From F23-B02 sp963632825 (GTDB lineage Bacteria; Bacillota; Clostridia; Oscillospirales; Oscillospiraceae): a DNA stretch of 20,819 nucleotides. The notes under the pieces were generated by a model that had not been told where the DNA came from, did not search any database, and saw only the letters and a program-made list of their open reading frames with translations. Shown one piece after another: positions 14,986 to 20,819 of the stretch (its first letter is position 1; each line of letters begins with the position of its first letter). Made by a program: the position numbers and the translations under genes. The stretch is taken from contig CAVGWF010000073.1 of the NCBI GenBank assembly GCA_963632825.1, positions 1-20,819 on the forward strand. The letters run 5' to 3'.

Positions 14986-16209
14986 ATGACAAAGGATCTG
15001 CCCCTGCAGGGATATAAGGTTATTGAGCTTGCCACCGTTGTTGCCGCGCCTACCGCCGGCCGCCTTCTTTCGGACTACGGTGCGGAGGTCATTAAGATCG
15101 AAATGCCCCCCGCCGGCGACCCTCTGCGGGGCGTCGGTGAAATGCACATGATGCCCACCGAGCCGGGCAACAACCCCTTGTTCGACACCTTCAACTCCGG
15201 AAAAAAGCTTATTTCCGTCGATCTGAAAAAGCCGGAGGGCTTCGAGCTGCTCATGCAGCTGCTCTCGGATGCGGACATTTTTATTTCAAACATCCGCCCC
15301 CAGTCTCTTGAAAGGCTGGGACTCGGCTATGAGGCGCTGAAGGAAAGGCTCCCGCGCCTAGTCTATGCCCATTTCTCGGGCTTCGGTCTCAAGGGGCCGG
15401 ACAAGGATCGCCCCGGCTATGATACTACGGCCTTCTGGATGAGGACCGGTGCGGTGGGCGACTGGATACCCGACGGCGGCTTCCCCGTAAGACCCTCCTA
15501 TGCCTTCGGCGACATCGTAAGCGCCTCCTATTTTCTCAACGGCATACTCATGGCGCTGCTTGCACGCGAGCGCACGGGACACGGCACGATGGTCTCGACC
15601 TCTCTGTTCAACACCGGCATATGGGCAAACGCGACCTCCGTCGTGAACGCTCAGCCTCAGTACGGCAGAGTCTATCCCAACCCGCGCTACGACCCGTGGA
15701 ACCTGTTCAGCGACTATTACCTCTGCGCCGACGGCGTGTGGATAGCGCCGGTGAGCAAGAATTACACCAGAGACCGGCCTCTCCTTGCAGGGCTGTTTGA
15801 TGCTCCCGAGCTCGTTGAGGATCCCGACTGCGTTACCGTAAGCCGGATGCGCAGGGCAGGAAAGCTTGAAAGCGTTATCCGTCATATCGGCGATTCCGTT
15901 GCGAAAAGAACGGCGGCGGAATGGATAAAGCTGTTCGAGGAGTGCGACCTGCCGTATGAGACGGTCGGCAGCGTCCAGACGCTTTACAGGGACGAGCAGG
16001 CATGGGCAAACGGCTTCTTTGAAAATGTCAGCTATCCCGACGGCAGCGAAACCGCAATGCCCGTGCCGCCGATCATATTTTCGGAATACTCAAGGCGCGG
16101 CTTTGCTCCGCAGGGTGAGCTCGGTGCCGACACCGACGGCGTCCTTGCGGCTGCGGGCTATTCCGGCGAAAGCATCGACCGCATGAAAAAAGACGGCGTT
16201 ATAAAATAA
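14986..16209 (+). CDS. CaiB/BaiF family (type III) CoA-transferase, HadA/FldA-like
   Basis: Formyl-CoA-transferase-fold enzyme of 407 residues. It opens LPLQGYKVIELATVVAAPTAGRLLSDYGAEVIKIE, as the family does, in a split N-terminal Rossmann part. The catalytic aspartate is D146 in DRPGYDTTAFW. The stretch after it (YAFGDIVSASYFLNGI, LLARERTGHG, QYGRVYPNPR, DGVWIAP) recalls HadA/FldA, which activate 2-hydroxyisocaproate and phenyllactate. I chose ATG 14986 for the AGGAGG 9 nt upstream. ATG 14965 overlaps the previous stop as ATGA but has a weaker site. It lies between two class I CoA-transferases. Confidence 0.88.
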   Translation: MTKDLPLQGYKVIELATVVAAPTAGRLLSDYGAEVIKIEMPPAGDPLRGVGEMHMMPTEPGNNPLFDTFNSGKKLISVDLKKPEGFELLMQLLSDADIFISNIRPQSLERLGLGYEALKERLPRLVYAHFSGFGLKGPDKDRPGYDTTAFWMRTGAVGDWIPDGGFPVRPSYAFGDIVSASYFLNGILMALLARERTGHGTMVSTSLFNTGIWANATSVVNAQPQYGRVYPNPRYDPWNLFSDYYLCADGVWIAPVSKNYTRDRPLLAGLFDAPELVEDPDCVTVSRMRRAGKLESVIRHIGDSVAKRTAAEWIKLFEECDLPYETVGSVQTLYRDEQAWANGFFENVSYPDGSETAMPVPPIIFSEYSRRGFAPQGELGADTDGVLAAAGYSGESIDRMKKDGVIK

Positions 16210-16242
16210 TCCGCAGGCGGAGATCGGAAAAGGGAAAAAAAC

Positions 16243-17580
16243 ATGAGCTATTATGACGAATACAGAGCCAGGCTCACAACGGCCGAAAATGCCGTAAAGC
16301 TTGTAAAAAGCGGGGATTGGGTGGACTACGGCTCAAACAACTCCATGCCCTTTGCGCTGGATGCGGCGCTGGCCGCGAGGAAGGACGAGCTGCACCGCGT
16401 AAAGGTCAGAGGCAACCTGATGCCCGGTCCGATCCAGGTCGTGGAATGCGATCCCGAAATGGAGCATTTTGTATACAACACCTGGCATTGCGGCTCCTAT
16501 GAGCGCAGGATGTGCGATGCCGGCAGGGCGTTTTTCACGCCCATGCTGTTCCGCTGCCTCGAAACCTACTACCGCTATCACATTGATGTTGATGTCGCCA
16601 TGCTCTGCGTATCCGAAATGGACGACGAGGGCTATTTCAGTCTCGGCGGCGCTCTGGGCGCGGTCAGTCCGTGCCTTATAAACGCAAAAAAGATCATCCT
16701 TGAGGTCAACGGCGCCGTGCCGTATATAAACGGCGGTCCCGAGACAAAGGTGCATATCTCGAGAGTGGACGCCGTCGTTGAGGTCGGAAACCGCAGGCTT
16801 TGGGAGATGTCCGCTCCCAAGCCCAGCGAGATCGACATTGCCATTGCCGAGAGGATCTTTCCCTATATCCACGACGGCGCTACCGTTCAGCTCGGCATCG
16901 GCGGACTGCCGAATGCGCTTGGCGGAATTATCGCGCAGTCGGATCTTAAGGATCTCGGCATGCATACCGAGCTTTGCTCCGACGGCTACTATGCGCTGCA
17001 TAAGGCCGGCAAGCTCACAAACGCAAAAAAGAGCCTGCACACCGGCAAGGGCGTACTGGGTCTGGCCGTCGGCTCGGCCGAGCTTTATGACTGGGTCGCG
17101 GACAATGACGATATCCTGGGCTGCCCGCTGAGCTATGTAAACGATCCCGCAGTCATCTCGTCCATGGATGATTTCATATCCATAAACGGCTGCCTCAGCA
17201 TCGACCTGTACGGTCAGGTCGGCTCCGAGAGCTCCGGCACGAGGCAGATAAGCGGCACCGGCGGTCAGCTCGATTTCGTGACCGGCGCCTCCGCGTCCAA
17301 GGGCGGCAAATCGTTTCTGTGCATGAGCTCGACCTTCACCGACAAAAGCGGCTGCGTGCATTCGAGGATCCTTCCGAAATTCACCGGCGGCGATATAATC
17401 ACCACGCCCCGTGCGCAGGCGGCATACATCGTAACGGAATACGGTGTTGCAGACCTTGCTGGACGGAGCAGCTGGGAGCGTGCGGAGGCGCTCGTTTCCA
17501 TTGCCGCCCCGCAGTTCCGCGACGAGCTGATAAAGGCCGCCGGGCAGCAGAAGATCTGGCTGCCCTCAAACAAGCGCTGA
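16243..17580 (+). CDS. acetyl-CoA hydrolase/transferase family CoA-transferase (copy 2)
   Basis: Second class I CoA-transferase, exactly 445 residues like copy 1 and alignable without visible gaps in the parts I compared: SGDWVDY, ALDAALAARKDEL, QVVECDPE, LGIGGLPNALGG, DLKDLGMHTEL, SGTGGQLDFVTGA and an identical SNKR end. The presumed catalytic glutamate is E243 in GMHTELCSDG. It diverges most around residues 55-115 and 135-195, which suggests a different acyl or acid partner. The start has a weak GGAAAAGGG site, 33 bp after the CaiB-type gene. It is the last gene of the rightward operon. The pair looks like an old tandem duplication. Confidence 0.9.
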   Translation: MSYYDEYRARLTTAENAVKLVKSGDWVDYGSNNSMPFALDAALAARKDELHRVKVRGNLMPGPIQVVECDPEMEHFVYNTWHCGSYERRMCDAGRAFFTPMLFRCLETYYRYHIDVDVAMLCVSEMDDEGYFSLGGALGAVSPCLINAKKIILEVNGAVPYINGGPETKVHISRVDAVVEVGNRRLWEMSAPKPSEIDIAIAERIFPYIHDGATVQLGIGGLPNALGGIIAQSDLKDLGMHTELCSDGYYALHKAGKLTNAKKSLHTGKGVLGLAVGSAELYDWVADNDDILGCPLSYVNDPAVISSMDDFISINGCLSIDLYGQVGSESSGTRQISGTGGQLDFVTGASASKGGKSFLCMSSTFTDKSGCVHSRILPKFTGGDIITTPRAQAAYIVTEYGVADLAGRSSWERAEALVSIAAPQFRDELIKAAGQQKIWLPSNKR

Positions 17581-17612
17581 ATATCCCGTTAAAAATTTTG
17601 AACAAATCGTAT

Positions 17613-17648
17613 ATTATCCCCGCGGCCTCTTGTGCGCGCGGGGATAAT
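17613..17648. repeat. perfect 12-bp inverted repeat before the MarR gene
   Basis: ATTATCCCCGCG / CGCGGGGATAAT with a 12-nt spacer, between the CoA-transferase operon and the regulator. No T-run follows on the plus strand, so a simple terminator is doubtful. The right arm lies within the predicted promoter of the MarR gene. Confidence 0.6.
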
Positions 17649-17658
17649 GTGTTATCAT
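17630..17658 (+). promoter_or_regulatory. extended -10 promoter of the MarR operon
   Basis: TTGTGC (17630-17635), 17-nt spacer, TATCAT (17653-17658), with the extended -10 dinucleotide TG at 17650-17651. The predicted start falls in the operator-like repeat that follows. Confidence 0.5.
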
Positions 17659-17679
17659 TTAGCTAACAGTATTAGCAAA
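17659..17679. promoter_or_regulatory. operator-like palindrome, candidate MarR autoregulatory site
   Basis: TTaGCTAA-cagta-TTAGCaAA: arms pair at 7 of 8 positions around a 5-nt centre, about 21 bp in all, the usual size for a MarR dimer site. It covers the predicted transcription start just upstream of the regulator's own ribosome binding site. Confidence 0.5.
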
Positions 17680-17694
17680 TTGTCGGAGGTCACG

Positions 17695-18135
17695 ATGGAT
17701 TACCGGTCTCTTGCGGAGAAAATGCTTGATATACGGGCGCAGCTCAGTCACCAGCCGCTTGGCTATGCGGTTGCGGAGACATGCGGCGGCGAGTATTTCG
17801 CGCTGAGCTTTCTGCTCACGCACGGCTGCTGCAGCTGCCCCTCCGAGCTGAGCCGCAGCATGGGCGTGAGCTCGGCGCGCATTGCGGCGCTTTTAAAGCA
17901 TCTTGAGCGGAAGGGGTGGATATCCCGCTGTGCGGATCCGGCGGACGAGCGCAGGGTGAGGGTCGTTCTCACCGACGCCGGCCGGGGGATGATAAGCCAG
18001 CGGCGCAGGAACGCCATGACGCGTGTTGCGGGGGCACTTGAGAGACTCGGCGAGGACGATGCACGCGAGTATGTCCGGCTCCAGCAGAAAATGCTGAGCG
18101 TTATGCTCGGCTCCGACAGTGCGATTAAGGAGTGA
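17695..18135 (+). CDS. MarR family transcriptional regulator
   Basis: A 146-residue dimeric winged-helix regulator. The DNA-binding part is LSRSMGVSSARIAALLKHLERKGWISR (about residues 50-77, recognition helix in the middle) followed by the wing DPADERRVRVVLTDAG. The flanking N- and C-terminal helices would form the dimer interface. ATG 17695 is chosen for GGAGG 5 nt upstream; the frame stays open to 17632 but through the promoter. It is the first gene of an operon with the DUF1538 and PII genes. A palindrome at its own start suggests autoregulation. The ligand is unknown. Confidence 0.92.
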   Translation: MDYRSLAEKMLDIRAQLSHQPLGYAVAETCGGEYFALSFLLTHGCCSCPSELSRSMGVSSARIAALLKHLERKGWISRCADPADERRVRVVLTDAGRGMISQRRRNAMTRVAGALERLGEDDAREYVRLQQKMLSVMLGSDSAIKE

Positions 18136-19684
18136 TAGTATCAAAAGGAAGGAACATTTTGAAAAGGCTCACACGGCGATAGCCGAAAAGACAAAGGAGG
18201 CGGCAATATCCGTTCTGCCGATAGTGGGCATAGTGCTCGTGCTGTGCCTGTTCATCATGCCGATGCAGGCGGATCTGCTGCTGTGCTTCCTCATCGGCGC
18301 GCTGATGATAGTTGCCGGCATGGGGCTGTTTTCACTCGGCGCGGAAACGGCGATGATGCCGATAGGCAGCAAGATCGGTACCGCGCTCACGAAAACGAAA
18401 AATCTGCCGCTTATACTCTCGGTGAGCTTTCTGCTCGGCTTTGCGATAACCGTTGCCGAACCGGATCTGCAGGTGCTCGCGGCAACGGTACCGCACATAA
18501 AAAGCAGCGTTCTGCTGATAACCGTCGGCGTGGGCGTCGGATTTTTTATGACGGTGTGTATGCTGAGAATACTCACCGGCGCAAGCCTCAGGTGGCTGCT
18601 CATCGGCTGCTATGCCGTGATATTTGCGCTTGCCGCATTTACCGACCGCAGCTTTCTGAGCATAGCATTTGACTCCGGCGGCGTTACGACGGGACCTATG
18701 ACCGTGCCGTTTATCCTTGCGATGGGTCTGGGCGTTTCGATGATACGAAGCGACAGATCCGCCGAGGCGGACAGCTTCGGACTGGTCGCGCTGTGCTCGG
18801 TCGGACCCATTCTGTCCGTGCTCGTGCTCGGATTTTTCTACAAGGACAGCGAGGGTGTCGCCGGACTTTCGGCGGCCTCGTTTGAAAACACCGCCGAGAT
18901 CGGCTCCGCGTTTTTGTCGGCCATACCGGCATACCTCAGAGAAATGGCGGTAGCCCTGCTGCCGATAGTTGCGATATTCATTTTGTTTCAGCTTTTCCTG
19001 CTCAGGCTGCACGGCAGACCGCTTGCAAAAATACTCATCGGCATCGTCTACACCTATGTCGGACTCGTTCTGTTCCTCACCGGCGTTAATGTCGGCTTTT
19101 CAACTCTCGGTGCGGAGCTCGGTGCGGCTCTTGCCCTCGGCGACGCAAAATATCTGCTCATACCGCTTTCCATGCTGCTGGGCTGGTTCATAATCTCGGC
19201 AGAGCCCGCCGTGGGCGTTCTCGAAAAGCAGATAGAGCAGGTCAGCGCGGGCGCGATCCCCGGCAAGGCGATAAAGCTCAGCCTTTCCGTGGCAATAGCG
19301 CTGGCAATGGGGCTTGCCATGCTGCGGGTCCTGACCGGCATCAGCATTCTGTGGTTCCTTGTGCCGGGCTACGCCGTCGCACTGGGTCTGTCGTTTTTCG
19401 TTCCGGATATATACACCGCCATTGCGTTTGACTCCGGCGGCGTTGCATCCGGTCCCATGACCGCGACCTTCATGCTTCAGTTCATGATGGGTGCAAGTAC
19501 CGCTCTCGGCGGCAATGTGCTGTCCGATGCATTCGGCGTCGTCGCCATGGTCGCAATGATGCCGCTGCTGTCGATACAGGTCGTCGGCGTGCTCTATGAG
19601 GACAAGGCAAAGCGCGAGGCGGTGACCGAGCCGAGCTACGGCGATTACGAGATAATCGAGCTCTGGGAGGTGAGCGCACAGTGA
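18119..19684 (+). CDS. DUF1538 family membrane protein, two-repeat form
   Basis: Integral membrane protein of up to 521 residues, made of two homologous halves. Each half carries a pattern of the type LGAE(T/L) ... SFLLGF/LGWFIISAEP ... VLTG(A/I)S..W.L.GYA ... AFDSGGV(T/A)(T/S)GPMT, at about residues 70-190 and 325-455. From memory, the family has been linked to monovalent cation/proton antiport, and it commonly neighbours PII proteins; I cannot verify transport here. The start is uncertain: GTG 18119 lacks a ribosome binding site, while AAGGAG (18127-18132) points at ATC 18140. The end overlaps the PII gene by 4 bp. Confidence 0.85.
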   Translation: MRLRSDSIKRKEHFEKAHTAIAEKTKEAAISVLPIVGIVLVLCLFIMPMQADLLLCFLIGALMIVAGMGLFSLGAETAMMPIGSKIGTALTKTKNLPLILSVSFLLGFAITVAEPDLQVLAATVPHIKSSVLLITVGVGVGFFMTVCMLRILTGASLRWLLIGCYAVIFALAAFTDRSFLSIAFDSGGVTTGPMTVPFILAMGLGVSMIRSDRSAEADSFGLVALCSVGPILSVLVLGFFYKDSEGVAGLSAASFENTAEIGSAFLSAIPAYLREMAVALLPIVAIFILFQLFLLRLHGRPLAKILIGIVYTYVGLVLFLTGVNVGFSTLGAELGAALALGDAKYLLIPLSMLLGWFIISAEPAVGVLEKQIEQVSAGAIPGKAIKLSLSVAIALAMGLAMLRVLTGISILWFLVPGYAVALGLSFFVPDIYTAIAFDSGGVASGPMTATFMLQFMMGASTALGGNVLSDAFGVVAMVAMMPLLSIQVVGVLYEDKAKREAVTEPSYGDYEIIELWEVSAQ

Positions 19685-20334
19685 ATTATGTCATATCAAT
19701 AATAAATCCCGAGGCGCTCGACACGCTCACCGCGCTGTGCGCCGAGCTCGGGCTGCCGATGACGGTCATCGCCCACGGCCGCGGTACGGCTGCACAGAGC
19801 ATGATGGAGCTTCTGGGCATCGAGTCTAACGAAAAGCGCATAGTTATGACCGCCGCCGACGCGGATAAGACCGCCCGGCTCATAGCGGCGCAGAAGCGGT
19901 ATCTCCATCTCGGAGTGCCGGGGCACGGCATAGTCATCGCCGTGCCGGTAAAAAGCATTGGAGGAGCAGCAGCAATGGCATATTTAAACGCAGACAGCAA
20001 AACCGCAAAGCAGGCACCCGATATAAACTACGCATATGAGCTCATAGTTGCGATAGCCAACGAAGGCTGCACCGATATGGTCATGAACGCAGCCCGCGCC
20101 GCCGGAGCGAGGGGCGGCACCGTTCTGCACGGTAAGGGCACCGGCGAGAAGGATCCGCGCTTTTACAACATAACGCTCGTTCAGGAGAAGGAGGTCGTGC
20201 TCATCGTCGCCGCTGCCGAGCATAAATCCGGCATCATGTCGTCCATACTCAAAAAAGCCGGTCCCGATACCGAGGCAGGCACCATCGTTTTCTCCCTGCC
20301 AACGACCGAGGTCGCCGGCTTCGGGCTTCTTTAA
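19681..20334 (+). CDS. PII family signalling protein with two tandem PII-like domains
   Basis: A 217-residue protein, about twice the size of GlnB, with two ferredoxin-like PII domains (about 1-97 and 116-217). The second is the more canonical: N.GCTDMVMNAARAAGARGGTVLHGKGTG, then a T-loop region and LVQEKEVVLIV. The first has AHGRGTA in the matching place. I see no obvious counterpart of the T-loop tyrosine that is uridylylated in enterobacterial GlnB. GTG 19681 overlaps the DUF1538 stop as GTGA, so the two are translationally coupled. By analogy with GlnK-AmtB, I infer that it binds nucleotide or another ligand and gates the membrane partner. Confidence 0.88.
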   Translation: MNYVISIINPEALDTLTALCAELGLPMTVIAHGRGTAAQSMMELLGIESNEKRIVMTAADADKTARLIAAQKRYLHLGVPGHGIVIAVPVKSIGGAAAMAYLNADSKTAKQAPDINYAYELIVAIANEGCTDMVMNAARAAGARGGTVLHGKGTGEKDPRFYNITLVQEKEVVLIVAAAEHKSGIMSSILKKAGPDTEAGTIVFSLPTTEVAGFGLL

Positions 20335-20439
20335 AGGCTTTTTCGGAGGCGCCTTTAGGCTCTGCCAATACATCTATTGCGCTGTCCCGACCGGTGGGTA
20401 TGGACAAAACCGGTATATTGCCGCACTGAATCGGTGCAC
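20335..20439. other. intergenic stretch after the PII gene
   Basis: It begins with a weak AAAGGC / GCCTTT stem (12-nt loop) without a T-run and contains two ACCGGT palindromes 17 nt apart. I see no gene or clear terminator. Confidence 0.4.
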
Positions 20440-20615
20440 CCTTGGCTTCCCCTTTGAGGGGAAGCTGTCGGCGAAGCCGACTGATGAGGTGGAAATAAAT
20501 CGTGCCGCAGACAACAATGCTTAAAAAGCTGTGCGGCTTACGCCGAATTTAATTTCACCTCATCCGGCTCTCCGCTGCGCTCCGACCCACCTTCCCCTCC
20601 AAGGGGAAGGCAAGG
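20440..20615. repeat. MITE-like element with hairpin ends (family A)
   Basis: About 176 bp with terminal inverted repeats CCTTGGCTTCCCC / GGGGAAGGCAAGG (12 of 13 matching). The left arm folds as GCTTCCCC-TTTGA-GGGGAAGC followed by GTCGGC-GAA-GCCGAC; the right arm ends CCTTCCCC-TCCAA-GGGGAAGG. Inner ATGAGGTG (20484-20491) and CACCTCAT (20556-20563) also pair. No transposase is encoded. It resembles short non-autonomous repeats dispersed in gut Clostridia, judged by memory only. Confidence 0.7.
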
Positions 20616-20701
20616 AAAAAAGCTTTCTCCGCAGTGCGTTACCGTGACGGCGCAGTTAAAACAACTGCCATTGCCGGTGGCGCATTGCCCGCCGCGGCGA
20701 G

Positions 20702-20760
20702 CGACAATCCCTCCGGCTCGGCTGTCGCCGACCCACCTCCCTTTACACAAGGGAGGCAGC
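20702..20760 (-). repeat. solo right arm of a related repeat (family B)
   Basis: CGACAATCCCTC, then a CGGCT-rich part, ACCCACC and a terminal hairpin CCTCCCTT-TACAC-AAGGGAGG (20736-20756). It parallels the right arm of family A (CACCTCATCC ... ACCCACC-hairpin) with different stem bases. No matching left arm lies to its left within the window. Confidence 0.6.
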
Positions 20761-20767
20761 GCACCCC

Positions 20768-20819
20768 ATTGGCTCCCTTGCGTAAAGGGAGCTGTCAGCG
20801 TTAGCTGACTGAGGGATCG
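20768..20819 (+). repeat. left arm of a family B repeat, cut by the window edge
   Basis: Two adjacent hairpins, GCTCCCTT-GCGTA-AAGGGAGC (20772-20792) and GTCAGC-GTTA-GCTGAC (20794-20809), then TGAGGGATCG at the edge. This is the same two-hairpin plan and spacing as the left arm of family A. Confidence 0.65.

Noticed and set aside
16333..17361. A 342-codon minus-strand frame within the second CoA-transferase gene
   Set aside because: It is antisense to a well-supported enzyme gene, and a similar antisense frame occurs in the first copy because the two genes are paralogous.
20538..20750. A 70-codon minus-strand frame in the right-end repeats
   Set aside because: It consists of the hairpin arms of the repeats and has no domain or ribosome binding site.
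1..20819. CRISPR arrays, tRNA genes, phage genes, transposases or toxin-antitoxin pairs
   Set aside because: I looked for regularly spaced repeats, cloverleaf-like segments and relevant protein motifs and found none. The only repeats are the hairpin elements at the right edge.

Overview
The window looks like a chromosomal piece of a GC-rich, endospore-forming Clostridia member (Bacillota), perhaps Oscillospiraceae. The support is a complete gerA-type germinant receptor operon, strictly anaerobic ferredoxin-dependent 2-oxoacid metabolism, AGGAGG ribosome binding sites, and short hairpin-armed repeats of a kind I associate with gut Clostridia. The family placement is an inference; there is no rRNA or marker gene to confirm it.

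Layout. 1-311: on the minus strand, two tandem strong sigma-A promoters, each with phased A-tracts upstream, drive a leader that runs off the left edge and resembles an rRNA operon leader. 312-4098: a translationally coupled germinant receptor operon, plus strand, in the order GerA, GerC, GerB. 4163-5986: a ketopantoate reductase family gene and a FadR-type GntR regulator, divergent, with physically overlapping promoters. 6110-12145: a leftward operon (transcription order: Ldh_2-type 2-hydroxyacid dehydrogenase, sodium:solute symporter, P-loop NTPase, 2[4Fe-4S] ferredoxin, then alpha, beta and gamma subunits of a VorB-type 2-oxoacid:ferredoxin oxidoreductase). 12427-17580: the divergent rightward operon (OFA-type MFS transporter, acetyl-CoA hydrolase/transferase family CoA-transferase, CaiB/BaiF CoA-transferase of HadA/FldA appearance, second paralogous CoA-transferase). 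17695-20334: a MarR regulator, a DUF1538 membrane protein and a tandem-domain PII protein, in one operon. 20440-20819: hairpin-armed, MITE-like repeats.

How the genes fit together. The two operons reading out of 12146-12426 make a coherent proposed fermentation module. A 2-hydroxyacid or related organic acid enters by the SSS and/or OFA carrier, is oxidised to a 2-oxoacid by the Ldh_2 enzyme, and is oxidatively decarboxylated to acyl-CoA with reduction of ferredoxin. The CoA is then passed on by three CoA-transferases of two unrelated families. The GntR/ketopantoate-reductase pair next door could be a regulator and a further 2-oxo/2-hydroxyacid reductase of the same pathway. The substrate cannot be read from sequence; branched-chain or aromatic 2-hydroxyacids and 2-hydroxyglutarate are candidates. 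The most unusual points are the NTPase embedded among the oxidoreductase genes, the duplicated CoA-transferases bracketing a third, the DUF1538/double-PII operon with a doubtful start codon, and the structured repeats at the right edge.
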